Assembly (NCBI GenBank): GCA_946480675.1
Contig: CAMLKS010000151.1
Coordinates: 1-6,252 of the forward strand
Source of the DNA: an uncultured Bacteroidota bacterium
GTDB taxonomy: Bacteria; Bacteroidota; Bacteroidia; Chitinophagales; Chitinophagaceae
Reading direction: 5' to 3'
DNA: 6,252 nucleotides
The notes beneath the pieces were generated by a model. That model had not been told where the DNA came from. It saw only the letters and a list, made by a program, of their open reading frames with translations, and did not search any database. This document shows, piece after piece, positions 1 through 4,843 of this stretch (positions are counted from its first letter, which is position 1; the number at the start of each line of letters is the position of its first letter). A program made the translations under genes and the position numbers.

Positions 1-746
1 TGGAGTATAGAATGGTGTGTAAGAATGGCGATGTTATATGGGTAAAAGAAAACGGTAGAGGCATTTTCGATGACAACGATAATCTCATTTATATAGATGG
101 TGTTATTATTGATATAACAACCAGTAAGCAGCAGCAGGAAGCTTTAAGGGATAGTAACGAACGTTTTGAACTGGTGCTGAAAGCTACCGGGGAAGCGATT
201 GTAGACTGGGATATTGAGAAGGATATAGCGATATGGGGCGATGGTTTCCGCCAGCTGTTTGGTTACGATTTGGATATCTATGATAATCATCTTTGGTCTC
301 GCAATATACATCCGCACGACAAAGAACGTGTGATGGCTAAGTTGCAGGAGACAATACAAGACCCTGCACAATTTTTCTTTTTTGCAGAATTCCGTTACCT
401 GAAAGCGAATGGAGACATAGCCTATGTGCAGCACCGGGGTATCTTTGTTCGCGATGCATCAGGCAAAGCTATCCGGGCAATTGGTTCTATGACAGATATT
501 ACAGACCTGGTAGAACACACCAGGAAGGTGGAAGAACAGAATAATGTATTGAGAGATATCGCATGGACACAATCGCATGTGGTACGTGCCCCGCTTGCCA
601 GTTTGATGGGATTGCTGGAACTGATGAAAAATCGTGAATGCATGAACCTTGACGAGAAAGAATTGCTAGAAAAACTGGATGTAGCTGCCGATGAGCTGGA
701 TACCGTGATTCACAAAATAGTGCAAACTACAGAACATATTTTATAG
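1..746 (+). CDS. PAS-domain signalling protein ending in a histidine-kinase-like DHp helix pair, no ATPase domain (5' partial)
   Basis: The reading frame is open from the left edge (first full codon at base 3), so the N-terminus is missing and 247 residues are visible. Visible residues 1-45 are the C-terminal half of one PAS/PAC unit (KNGDVIWVKENGRG, ending GVIIDITTSK). Residues about 52-167 form a complete PAS_3-type domain, with the typical W-x2-NIHPHDKERV and a closing GSMTDITD. A short coiled coil follows, then NNVLRDIAWTQSHVVRAPLA, which resembles a kinase H-box (the S-H-E-L-R-x-P-L pattern) with candidate phosphoacceptor His at visible residue 192 (codon 576-578). The second helix ends at the stop, leaving no room for N, G1 or G2 boxes of a HATPase domain. 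From general knowledge, such 'RDIAW-QSHVVRAPLA' endings recur in Bacteroidota sensors. Inferred role: a sensor that dimerises and may accept or relay phosphate from another kinase, or act through protein contact. Ligand and partner are unknown. Confidence 0.85.
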   Translation, partial: EYRMVCKNGDVIWVKENGRGIFDDNDNLIYIDGVIIDITTSKQQQEALRDSNERFELVLKATGEAIVDWDIEKDIAIWGDGFRQLFGYDLDIYDNHLWSRNIHPHDKERVMAKLQETIQDPAQFFFFAEFRYLKANGDIAYVQHRGIFVRDASGKAIRAIGSMTDITDLVEHTRKVEEQNNVLRDIAWTQSHVVRAPLASLMGLLELMKNRECMNLDEKELLEKLDVAADELDTVIHKIVQTTEHIL

Positions 747-837
747 CAGAAATATGATATTTTTCGTAAATTTGCTATATAAAACATGGCGATTGATTTA
801 GGAAAATATTACCCGTGTATTCCTGCTTTTTGTTTCC

Positions 838-853
838 ATTTGTTGCAACAAAT
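838..853. repeat. 16-bp perfect palindrome in the convergent intergenic region
   Basis: ATTTGTTGCAACAAAT reads the same on both strands. It is followed by A-rich sequence on the plus strand and is not followed by a T-run on either strand, so it does not look like an intrinsic terminator. It could be a binding site for a dimeric protein, or simply AT-rich intergenic sequence. No gene starts close by, which weakens an operator reading. Confidence 0.45.
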
Positions 854-864
854 AAAAAAGTAGA

Positions 865-898
865 AAAACACAACAAAACACAACAAAACACAACAAAA
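865..898. repeat. Tandem repeat, 10-bp unit, about 3.4 copies
   Basis: The unit CAACAAAACA is repeated without error over 34 bases. On the minus strand it reads as T-rich sequence (TTTTGTTGTG units) immediately after the terminator hairpin at 899-922, so it supplies the T-rich tail for termination of the secreted-protein gene. The copy number could vary by slippage. Confidence 0.8.
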
Positions 899-922
899 AT
901 GCCCCGTATTACTACGAGGCAT
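899..922 (-). terminator. Intrinsic terminator of the secreted cysteine-rich protein gene
   Basis: On the minus strand, ATGCCTCGTA pairs with TACGGGGCAT across a GTAA loop: a 10-bp stem with one T-G wobble. TTTTGTTGTGTTTTG follows directly. The hairpin lies 21 bases beyond the stop codon of the gene at 944-1405, as expected for a Rho-independent terminator on that strand. On the plus strand no T-run follows, so it is probably one-directional. Confidence 0.75.
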
Positions 923-943
923 CTGATAGTAAGGAATGTATCT

Positions 944-1405
944 CTAAGGATAAATGTCTACTTGTGCATCACCGGTTACATTGTTCCAGGTTACCCTTAT
1001 GTTGAACTGTGCACATCCGCCGCTACAGGCATTGTCTATCAATACACAGCCACCTGCAAATGAGCCACCAACACAATTTCCGTTTGAAAGGGTGATAACT
1101 GTGCCCGAACAGCCACCACCACCGGGCACCCAGTTGCATATATTACCCACGCGGCCATATTGCCAGTAATACGTCACACTACTGTTCCACCCCGGCAGGG
1201 TAGTAGCATCTACAACAGTAGTGCCGGGCGCAAAGGTAGTGCTGCCGCTGGTAGATACACCTGTACTGGGGTTGCACGCAAGGTCACGGCAATACATATC
1301 TGCAAATGCATTGCAACTGGTGTAGTTATTAACCGTCAAGTAAGGCTGTGCTTGTGCGGCAACGGTGGAAAGGATGGCAATAGCCATAAATAATAAACGT
1401 TTCAT
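944..1405 (-). CDS. Small secreted cysteine-rich protein, function unknown
   Basis: A 153-residue protein with a clear Sec signal peptide: Lys2-Arg3, a hydrophobic core at about residues 4-17, and an AQA|Q cleavage site after Ala19. The mature part of about 134 residues holds nine cysteines (31, 39, 44, 90, 99, 111, 120, 127, 131). They fall in two groups separated by a Ser/Thr/Gly-rich stretch at 46-80, with a Gly-rich patch WVPGGGG at 92-98 and a Trp-containing beta-like end (RVTWNNVTGDAQVDIYP). This suggests a disulfide-bonded beta-rich extracellular or periplasmic domain. There is no lipobox and no type IX secretion C-terminal domain. From memory it resembles small secreted hypothetical proteins common in Chitinophagaceae, but I recognise no named domain. 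It stands alone, with its own terminator downstream and a candidate promoter upstream. The gene call is firm; the role is unknown. Confidence 0.85.
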   Translation of the reverse strand: MKRLLFMAIAILSTVAAQAQPYLTVNNYTSCNAFADMYCRDLACNPSTGVSTSGSTTFAPGTTVVDATTLPGWNSSVTYYWQYGRVGNICNWVPGGGGCSGTVITLSNGNCVGGSFAGGCVLIDNACSGGCAQFNIRVTWNNVTGDAQVDIYP

Positions 1406-1431
1406 GATAATAAATTTTAAGGTGAAGCATG

Positions 1432-1460
1432 AAATTACAAACAGCAGAACACATTGTCAA
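1432..1460 (-). promoter_or_regulatory. Candidate promoter of the secreted protein gene, TTGACA-17-TAATTT
   Basis: On the minus strand TTGACA (1455-1460) is separated by 17 bases from TAATTT (1432-1437), which would place the transcript start near 1424, about 20 bases before the ATG. This resembles a classical sigma-70 promoter. The usual Bacteroidota pattern is a -33 TTG element with a -7 TAnnTTTG, so it may be a chance match in AT-rich DNA. Confidence 0.35.
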
Positions 1461-1538
1461 TACTTTTCATAAGTAGTTAACTGTCAGCGGCTATGCTGAT
1501 AGTGGTCATAAGTAGGGTGCTATAAGCCCGATACTTTT
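1460..1538. repeat. Paired direct repeats and a short inverted repeat upstream of the DUF6544 gene
   Basis: TCATAAGTAG occurs at 1467-1476 and again at 1506-1515. ATACTTTT occurs at 1460-1467 and at 1531-1538. Between the TCATAAGTAG copies lies an imperfect inverted repeat, TGTCAGC (1482-1488) with GCTGATA (1495-1501). The second ATACTTTT includes TACTTTTA (1532-1539), one base from the Bacteroidota -7 consensus, and could start a transcript just ahead of the ATG at 1552. The set could form an operator for the divergent pair, but nothing proves binding. Confidence 0.35.
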
Positions 1539-1551
1539 ATGATCATTTCTT

Positions 1552-2670
1552 ATGCGGCTTTTTATCCTGTTAATAGCAATGCACGCCCTGATACACCTCA
1601 TAGCGGTGGTGCCTGCAAAAGATGGCGGGCTTATCGGTAAATCCACTATTGCTACACGGGCAAAGTTTACAACAGTATTTCAAACACTCTGGCTTCTTGC
1701 ATTTGTCCTGTTCACTTCTACTGCTGTTGTGTACGGGTTGCATATGGATTGGTGGTGGGTGCTTGCAGTAGTGTCCATAACATTCTCCCAGGTATTGATA
1801 ATATTATGGTGGCCTGTAGCCAAAGCAGGTACTTTGGTCAATGTATTGATTTTGCTGGTTAGCATTACCGCCTTAGGGCAATGGCAGTTTTTTAAAACAG
1901 CAGGTAATGAAAGTAAAGCCATCATGCGCAATGAAAACAATAGCAATGCTGTAGTTACGGAGGAGATGCTTAAAGGCTTACCGCTATGTGTACAAAAATG
2001 GCTGAAGCAATCGGGTACAATTGGTAAGCCGCTCGTGCATAAAGTGTACCTTACACAGAAGGGCTACATGCGGATAAAACCCGGCGGCAAGTGGTTGCCT
2101 GCGCATGCTGAACAATATTTTAATATCGACGAGCCTGCTTTTGTATGGACGGTAAAAGTCAATATGAATCCCGGGGTGGTAATGGCAGGGCGCGATAAGT
2201 TTAGTGATGGCAACGGCCATATGCTTATAAAACTGTATGGCCTTTTTAAGATAGTGGATGAGAAAAGTAGTAAAATAGATCAGGGGGCAATGTTGCGGTA
2301 TATGGGGGAAATATGCTGGTTCCCATCCGCGGCACTGCAGCCCTATTTTAAATGGCAGGAAATGGATAGCTGCCATGCCCGGCTTACTATGCAATACAGT
2401 CAGGCAACTGCCTCAGCTATTTTCAGCTTCGATACAAGCGGCAGAGTTGTAGCAGTTGAGGCTATGCGCTACATGGGTGGCGGCCCTGATGCGCAGATGG
2501 AGAAATGGGTAATTCCCGCGCACAATTATAGCCGTTTCAATGGCATATCTGTAATGTCACAAGGTGATGCTATCTGGCAGTTGAAGACTGGTAATTATAA
2601 TTATTATCGATGGCAGGTGACGGATATAAAATATGATGAACAAATACTTGCCGCTGCATTTCATTTGTAA
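1552..2670 (+). CDS. DUF6544-family membrane protein
   Basis: A 372-residue protein with four predicted membrane helices in the N-terminal third (about 3-20, 44-62, 67-86 and 94-111). The first contains the HALIHL motif that in related proteins appears as HGLIHLxGF. After a polar linker (about 115-135) comes a soluble domain of about 230 residues that I recognise as DUF6544-like: LPLCVQKWLKQSG (143-155), GKPLVHKVYLTQKG, PGGKWLPAHAEQYF (177-190), NGHMLIKLYG, DQGAMLRYMGEICWFPSA (243-260), a GRVVAVEAMRYM strand and WQVTDIKYD near the end. The family has no established function that I know of. The strand-rich soluble part would lie on one face of the inner membrane. The ATG at 1552 begins directly with the first helix and has no Shine-Dalgarno sequence, which is normal in this phylum. 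It may be co-transcribed with the small membrane protein 55 bases downstream. Confidence 0.85.
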   Translation: MRLFILLIAMHALIHLIAVVPAKDGGLIGKSTIATRAKFTTVFQTLWLLAFVLFTSTAVVYGLHMDWWWVLAVVSITFSQVLIILWWPVAKAGTLVNVLILLVSITALGQWQFFKTAGNESKAIMRNENNSNAVVTEEMLKGLPLCVQKWLKQSGTIGKPLVHKVYLTQKGYMRIKPGGKWLPAHAEQYFNIDEPAFVWTVKVNMNPGVVMAGRDKFSDGNGHMLIKLYGLFKIVDEKSSKIDQGAMLRYMGEICWFPSAALQPYFKWQEMDSCHARLTMQYSQATASAIFSFDTSGRVVAVEAMRYMGGGPDAQMEKWVIPAHNYSRFNGISVMSQGDAIWQLKTGNYNYYRWQVTDIKYDEQILAAAFHL

Positions 2671-2725
2671 AAGCTGTGTTCTGGCACATTCTTTATAAGA
2701 TAGTGATAGACCAAACATGGTTTTT

Positions 2726-2938
2726 ATGGAAAAGCGCATATTCGGTATTATACTTACAATATTGGGTATAGTAGGGCTTATAATGGCGGCCAACGATTTT
2801 ATAAACACAGGCGGTAATGCCCGCGATGTAAAAACTATAGCCGTCTACGGCATATTAGGTGCTATATTCTTTTTTGCAGGTATTGGCCTGATACGCAGTA
2901 CAAAAGATGTAAAAGGCCGCGGGGAAGAAGTGAGTTAA
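2726..2938 (+). CDS. Small two-helix membrane protein, function unknown
   Basis: A 70-residue protein starting MEKRIFGI, with two hydrophobic helices at about residues 4-22 and 37-57. A short polar loop (NDFINTGGNARDVK) joins them and a charged tail (RSTKDVKGRGEEVS) follows. The ATG at 2726 is preferred over the in-frame ATG at 2717 because MEKR directly precedes the first helix, while the longer form only adds Met-Val-Phe. The layout GILGAIFFFAGIGLIR-x-TKD is, from memory, common in small hypothetical proteins of Bacteroidota. There is no catalytic motif; it could be a membrane stress or accessory protein, but the role is unknown. It follows the DUF6544 gene by 55 bases without an obvious terminator. 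Its stop codon directly abuts the stop of the opposing TerB-like gene. Confidence 0.7.
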   Translation: MEKRIFGIILTILGIVGLIMAANDFINTGGNARDVKTIAVYGILGAIFFFAGIGLIRSTKDVKGRGEEVS

Positions 2939-3358
2939 TTATAATCCTTCCTCGCCCGTTTGCAGCAGTAGCTTCCGCGATAGTGATGTGAGAAGGAGTG
3001 TCTTTACGGCGATATCCGATATACCCATCGTAGCGGCAGCTATTGATATGAATGAGCCTTCCTGCATACTTACATCAAAATCAATAGTAGCCATATCTGC
3101 CAGTATAGATAAGGTACCCATATGTAGTTCAGATGGTATTTGCCTTACCATTACATTGCAAATACCTGCAAACCCTGCATCTGCAAAGCGGTTCTTATAT
3201 TCCCGGTACAGTTCCATGATATCGGCCTCGCTATAGCCACGAAACACATCCTTCATGATAATGACGGCAATCAGCTCATCATTATTGATAGTGGCATCGG
3301 CCTCTGCCATAGCAAACATCAGGCACAGTATGGCTTCTTTGTATAATGGGGACTGCAT
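2939..3358 (-). CDS. TerB-like all-helical protein
   Basis: A 139-residue, almost entirely helical protein without signal peptide or membrane helix. An acidic motif AEADATINNDEL (18-29) is echoed by ADMATIDFDVSMQE (87-100), each followed by a helix ending in a turn (FRGYS, TMGIS). This duplicated 'D-x-I-x-x-D/E-E' arrangement is typical of the TerB / DjlA N-terminal fold, where acidic residues can bind metal. The assignment rests on pattern only and is moderate. TerB proteins are linked to tellurite resistance and envelope stress, but most family members are uncharacterised and no other ter gene is visible here. The gene starts 24 bases after the GGGP synthase stop and is probably co-transcribed with it. 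No terminator is visible beyond its stop, which touches the convergent gene. Confidence 0.65.
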   Translation of the reverse strand: MQSPLYKEAILCLMFAMAEADATINNDELIAVIIMKDVFRGYSEADIMELYREYKNRFADAGFAGICNVMVRQIPSELHMGTLSILADMATIDFDVSMQEGSFISIAAATMGISDIAVKTLLLTSLSRKLLLQTGEEGL

Positions 3359-3382
3359 AGCAGTAAGATATAAAAACCGGGG

Positions 3383-4147
3383 CTATTGTTTTACAGTAAC
3401 TACGGCCTCTTTAGTAGCTGCCGCCAGTTCCTGTATCAGCATAGGGTCGCGTTCTATGGCATTGCCTACTACCACGATGTTGGCACCGGCCTTGCAGTTG
3501 GCATATACTTTTTCGGGGGTATGTATACCGCCGCCTATAAATAGTGGTATCTCTATATGGTTACTTACCTTATGGATCATTTCCTCAGTAATAGGCACCC
3601 GTGCGCCGCTGCCTGCATCCATGTAGATAATATGTTTCCCCTGCAATTCACCGGCCCAAGCGGTGCATAAAGCTATATCCGGCTTATTGGCAGGTATAGG
3701 TGCGGCATGGCTCATGTAAGAAACAGTGGTGGGTGTACCGCCATCTATTACCATATACCCGGTAGATATCACTTCCAGCCCACTGGCTTTCACCGTAGGT
3801 GCCGATACTACATGCTGGCCTATCAGCAGTTCCGCATTACGGCCCGATATAAGAGATAGATACAATAAGGCATCTGCATAAGGCGTAACCTGTGCGGGGC
3901 TGCCCGGGAAAAGTATGACAGGTATATTGCTTTCTGCTTTAAAGCGTTGGATGCAGGCATCGAGGTTATCAGCTACTACAAGGCTGCCTCCCATCAATAC
4001 ATAATCAACACCTGCATTGTTGCATAGCTTAGCCAGGTGGGGCATATCTGCCGGGGCCACCTTATCAGGGTCTATGAGAACAGCAAAGCCACTACGCCCC
4101 TGCCGTTTACGTGTGATGAGATCCTGGTAGATTTTTCCTGTAGCCAT
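3383..4147 (-). CDS. pcrB: Geranylgeranylglyceryl-phosphate synthase (PcrB/GGGPS family, bacterial group II type)
   Basis: A 254-residue TIM-barrel prenyltransferase that joins sn-glycerol-1-phosphate to a polyprenyl diphosphate through an ether bond, the first step to archaeal-type ether lipids. Family motifs appear in order: LIDPDK (24-29, acidic metal/diphosphate site), VLMGGS (50-55), LFPGSP (79-84), SLISGRN (98-104), STGYMVIDGG (128-137), YMDAGSGA (175-182), FIGGGIHTPE (203-212) and VVGNAIERDP (226-235). The glycine-rich loops bind the glycerol phosphate group. Length and motifs match a complete enzyme. From general knowledge, group II GGGPS proteins occur widely in Bacteroidota and members have shown GGGPS activity in vitro, while the cellular product in these bacteria is unsettled. 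Prenyl chain length cannot be read safely here. The gene lies 77 bases downstream of mscL and just ahead of the TerB-like gene. Confidence 0.93.
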   Translation of the reverse strand: MATGKIYQDLITRKRQGRSGFAVLIDPDKVAPADMPHLAKLCNNAGVDYVLMGGSLVVADNLDACIQRFKAESNIPVILFPGSPAQVTPYADALLYLSLISGRNAELLIGQHVVSAPTVKASGLEVISTGYMVIDGGTPTTVSYMSHAAPIPANKPDIALCTAWAGELQGKHIIYMDAGSGARVPITEEMIHKVSNHIEIPLFIGGGIHTPEKVYANCKAGANIVVVGNAIERDPMLIQELAAATKEAVVTVKQ

Positions 4148-4172
4148 AGATGATAATGCCTGTCCTGAAGCA

Positions 4173-4180
4173 CAAAAATG
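4173..4180 (-). promoter_or_regulatory. Candidate -7 box upstream of pcrB
   Basis: On the minus strand CATTTTTG matches the Bacteroidota -7 consensus TAnnTTTG at all but the first base. It would start a transcript roughly 20 bases before the pcrB ATG. No convincing -33 TTG is seen, and pcrB may instead be read through from mscL. Confidence 0.25.
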
Positions 4181-4224
4181 CAGAAATAATCGCTCTTATA
4201 CCACAGAATAGGGATAAATAATGC

Positions 4225-4659
4225 TTATTTCTTAAGCAGGTCGCGTATTTCAATAAGTAATTTGTCAGTAGACGATGGCTCCGGGGCTGCTTTCTTCTCT
4301 TCCTCGTGTTTGGTTTGCAGTCTTTGTATAGCGCGTATAGCCAGGAATATAAAAAACGCTATTATGAGGAAATCGACAATGGTCTGGATAAAATGGCCAT
4401 AGGCAAAAACGTTCGCCCCGGCAGTTTTGGCTTGCTCTAAAGAGGTATAAACATCACCATCTTTTGCCGGCTTCAATACAGTGTACAGGTCTGTAAATTT
4501 TTGGCCCTTCGGGGTCAGGTAGCCAATGATGGGCATTATAAGGTCGTCTACAAGGGCTGTAACGATCTTGCCAAAGGCTGCACCAATAACCACACCGACA
4601 GCCAGGTCTATTACATTGCCTTTCATTGCGAAGGCCTTAAAATCTTTCCAGAAAGACAT
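4225..4659 (-). CDS. mscL: Large-conductance mechanosensitive channel MscL
   Basis: A 144-residue protein that closely follows the MscL family. It has an amphipathic N-terminal helix (MSFWKDFKAFAMKGN), then the pore helix VIDLAVGVVIGAAFGKIV (about 16-33) continuing to DDLIMPIIG. A periplasmic loop follows (about 49-86), then the second helix GHFIQTIVDFLIIAFFIFLA (88-107), a charged linker and a C-terminal bundle helix STDKLLIEIRDLLKK. It forms a homopentameric inner-membrane pore that opens under high membrane tension to release solutes after hypo-osmotic shock. The pore-lining glycines and alanines are intact. The periplasmic loop is somewhat longer than in the E. coli protein. It is the first gene of the leftward block, read divergently from the TetR gene, with 184 bases between them. 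No strong terminator separates it from pcrB, so part of its transcript may continue. Confidence 0.97.
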   Translation of the reverse strand: MSFWKDFKAFAMKGNVIDLAVGVVIGAAFGKIVTALVDDLIMPIIGYLTPKGQKFTDLYTVLKPAKDGDVYTSLEQAKTAGANVFAYGHFIQTIVDFLIIAFFIFLAIRAIQRLQTKHEEEKKAAPEPSSTDKLLIEIRDLLKK

Positions 4660-4680
4660 ATGTGTAAATGTTTAGTGCCA

Positions 4681-4688
4681 TAAAACTA
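4681..4688 (-). promoter_or_regulatory. Candidate -7 box of mscL
   Basis: On the minus strand TAGTTTTA agrees with TAnnTTTG except at the last base, and predicts a leader of under about 20 bases before the mscL ATG. The -33 position carries TTT rather than TTG, so support is weak. Confidence 0.3.
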
Positions 4689-4797
4689 AATAATTATGCC
4701 TGAAGCAGAAAATACACGTATTAAAGCCACTCCAAGTTGCATTAAGGCATACCCAATATATTTTTTCGATAAGCCTAATAGAAATTAAATATACAAA

Positions 4798-4825
4798 GGA
4801 AACGTTTTTTATAAAAAATGTTTCC
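4798..4825. promoter_or_regulatory. 28-bp palindromic operator candidate for the TetR regulator
   Basis: The left arm GGAAACGTTTTTTA and right arm TAAAAAATGTTTCC are exact reverse complements except for one base pair (4804 against 4819). The size and two-fold symmetry suit a TetR dimer. The site ends one base before the -7 box at 4827-4834 and spans the expected -33 region, so bound regulator would block RNA polymerase. It lies 18 bases before the TetR ATG. It is about 140 bases from the mscL start and therefore less likely to control mscL. Autorepression is inferred from position. Confidence 0.7.
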
Positions 4826-4826
4826 A

Positions 4827-4834
4827 TAGTTTTG
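4827..4834 (+). promoter_or_regulatory. -7 promoter box of the tetR-tolC operon
   Basis: TAGTTTTG matches the Bacteroidota primary-sigma -7 consensus TAnnTTTG at every fixed base. The -33 region falls inside the palindrome and has T-runs but no clear TTG. Transcription would begin around 4838-4842, leaving a leader of only a few bases before the ATG at 4844. Confidence 0.6.
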
Positions 4835-4843
4835 CGGGCGATT

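Noticed and set aside
742..779. Inverted repeat TATAGCA / TGCTATA after the PAS gene, considered as its terminator
   Set aside because: The stem is AT-rich with a 20-base loop, overlaps the stop codon and is followed by TAAAACATGG with no T-run. It is too weak to call.
954..1393. Two plus-strand open frames opposite the secreted protein gene
   Set aside because: The translations are Pro/Thr-rich or lack structure, whereas the minus-strand frame has a proper signal peptide, promoter candidate and terminator.
1984..2394. 136-codon minus-strand open frame inside the DUF6544 gene
   Set aside because: It is antisense to a domain with recognised family motifs, and its own translation has no coherent features.
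2717..2725. Upstream ATG for the small membrane protein
   Set aside because: It adds only Met-Val-Phe. The start at 2726 puts MEKR directly before the first membrane helix, the more usual layout.
4209..4231. AAATAA-GCA-TTATTT hairpin at the mscL stop, considered as a terminator
   Set aside because: The stem contains only A-T pairs and there is no following T-run, so stable termination is unlikely.
4832..4843. Earlier TTG start for the TetR regulator
   Set aside because: It falls in the -7 promoter box and adds only four residues. The ATG at 4844 gives the usual short N-terminus before helix 1.
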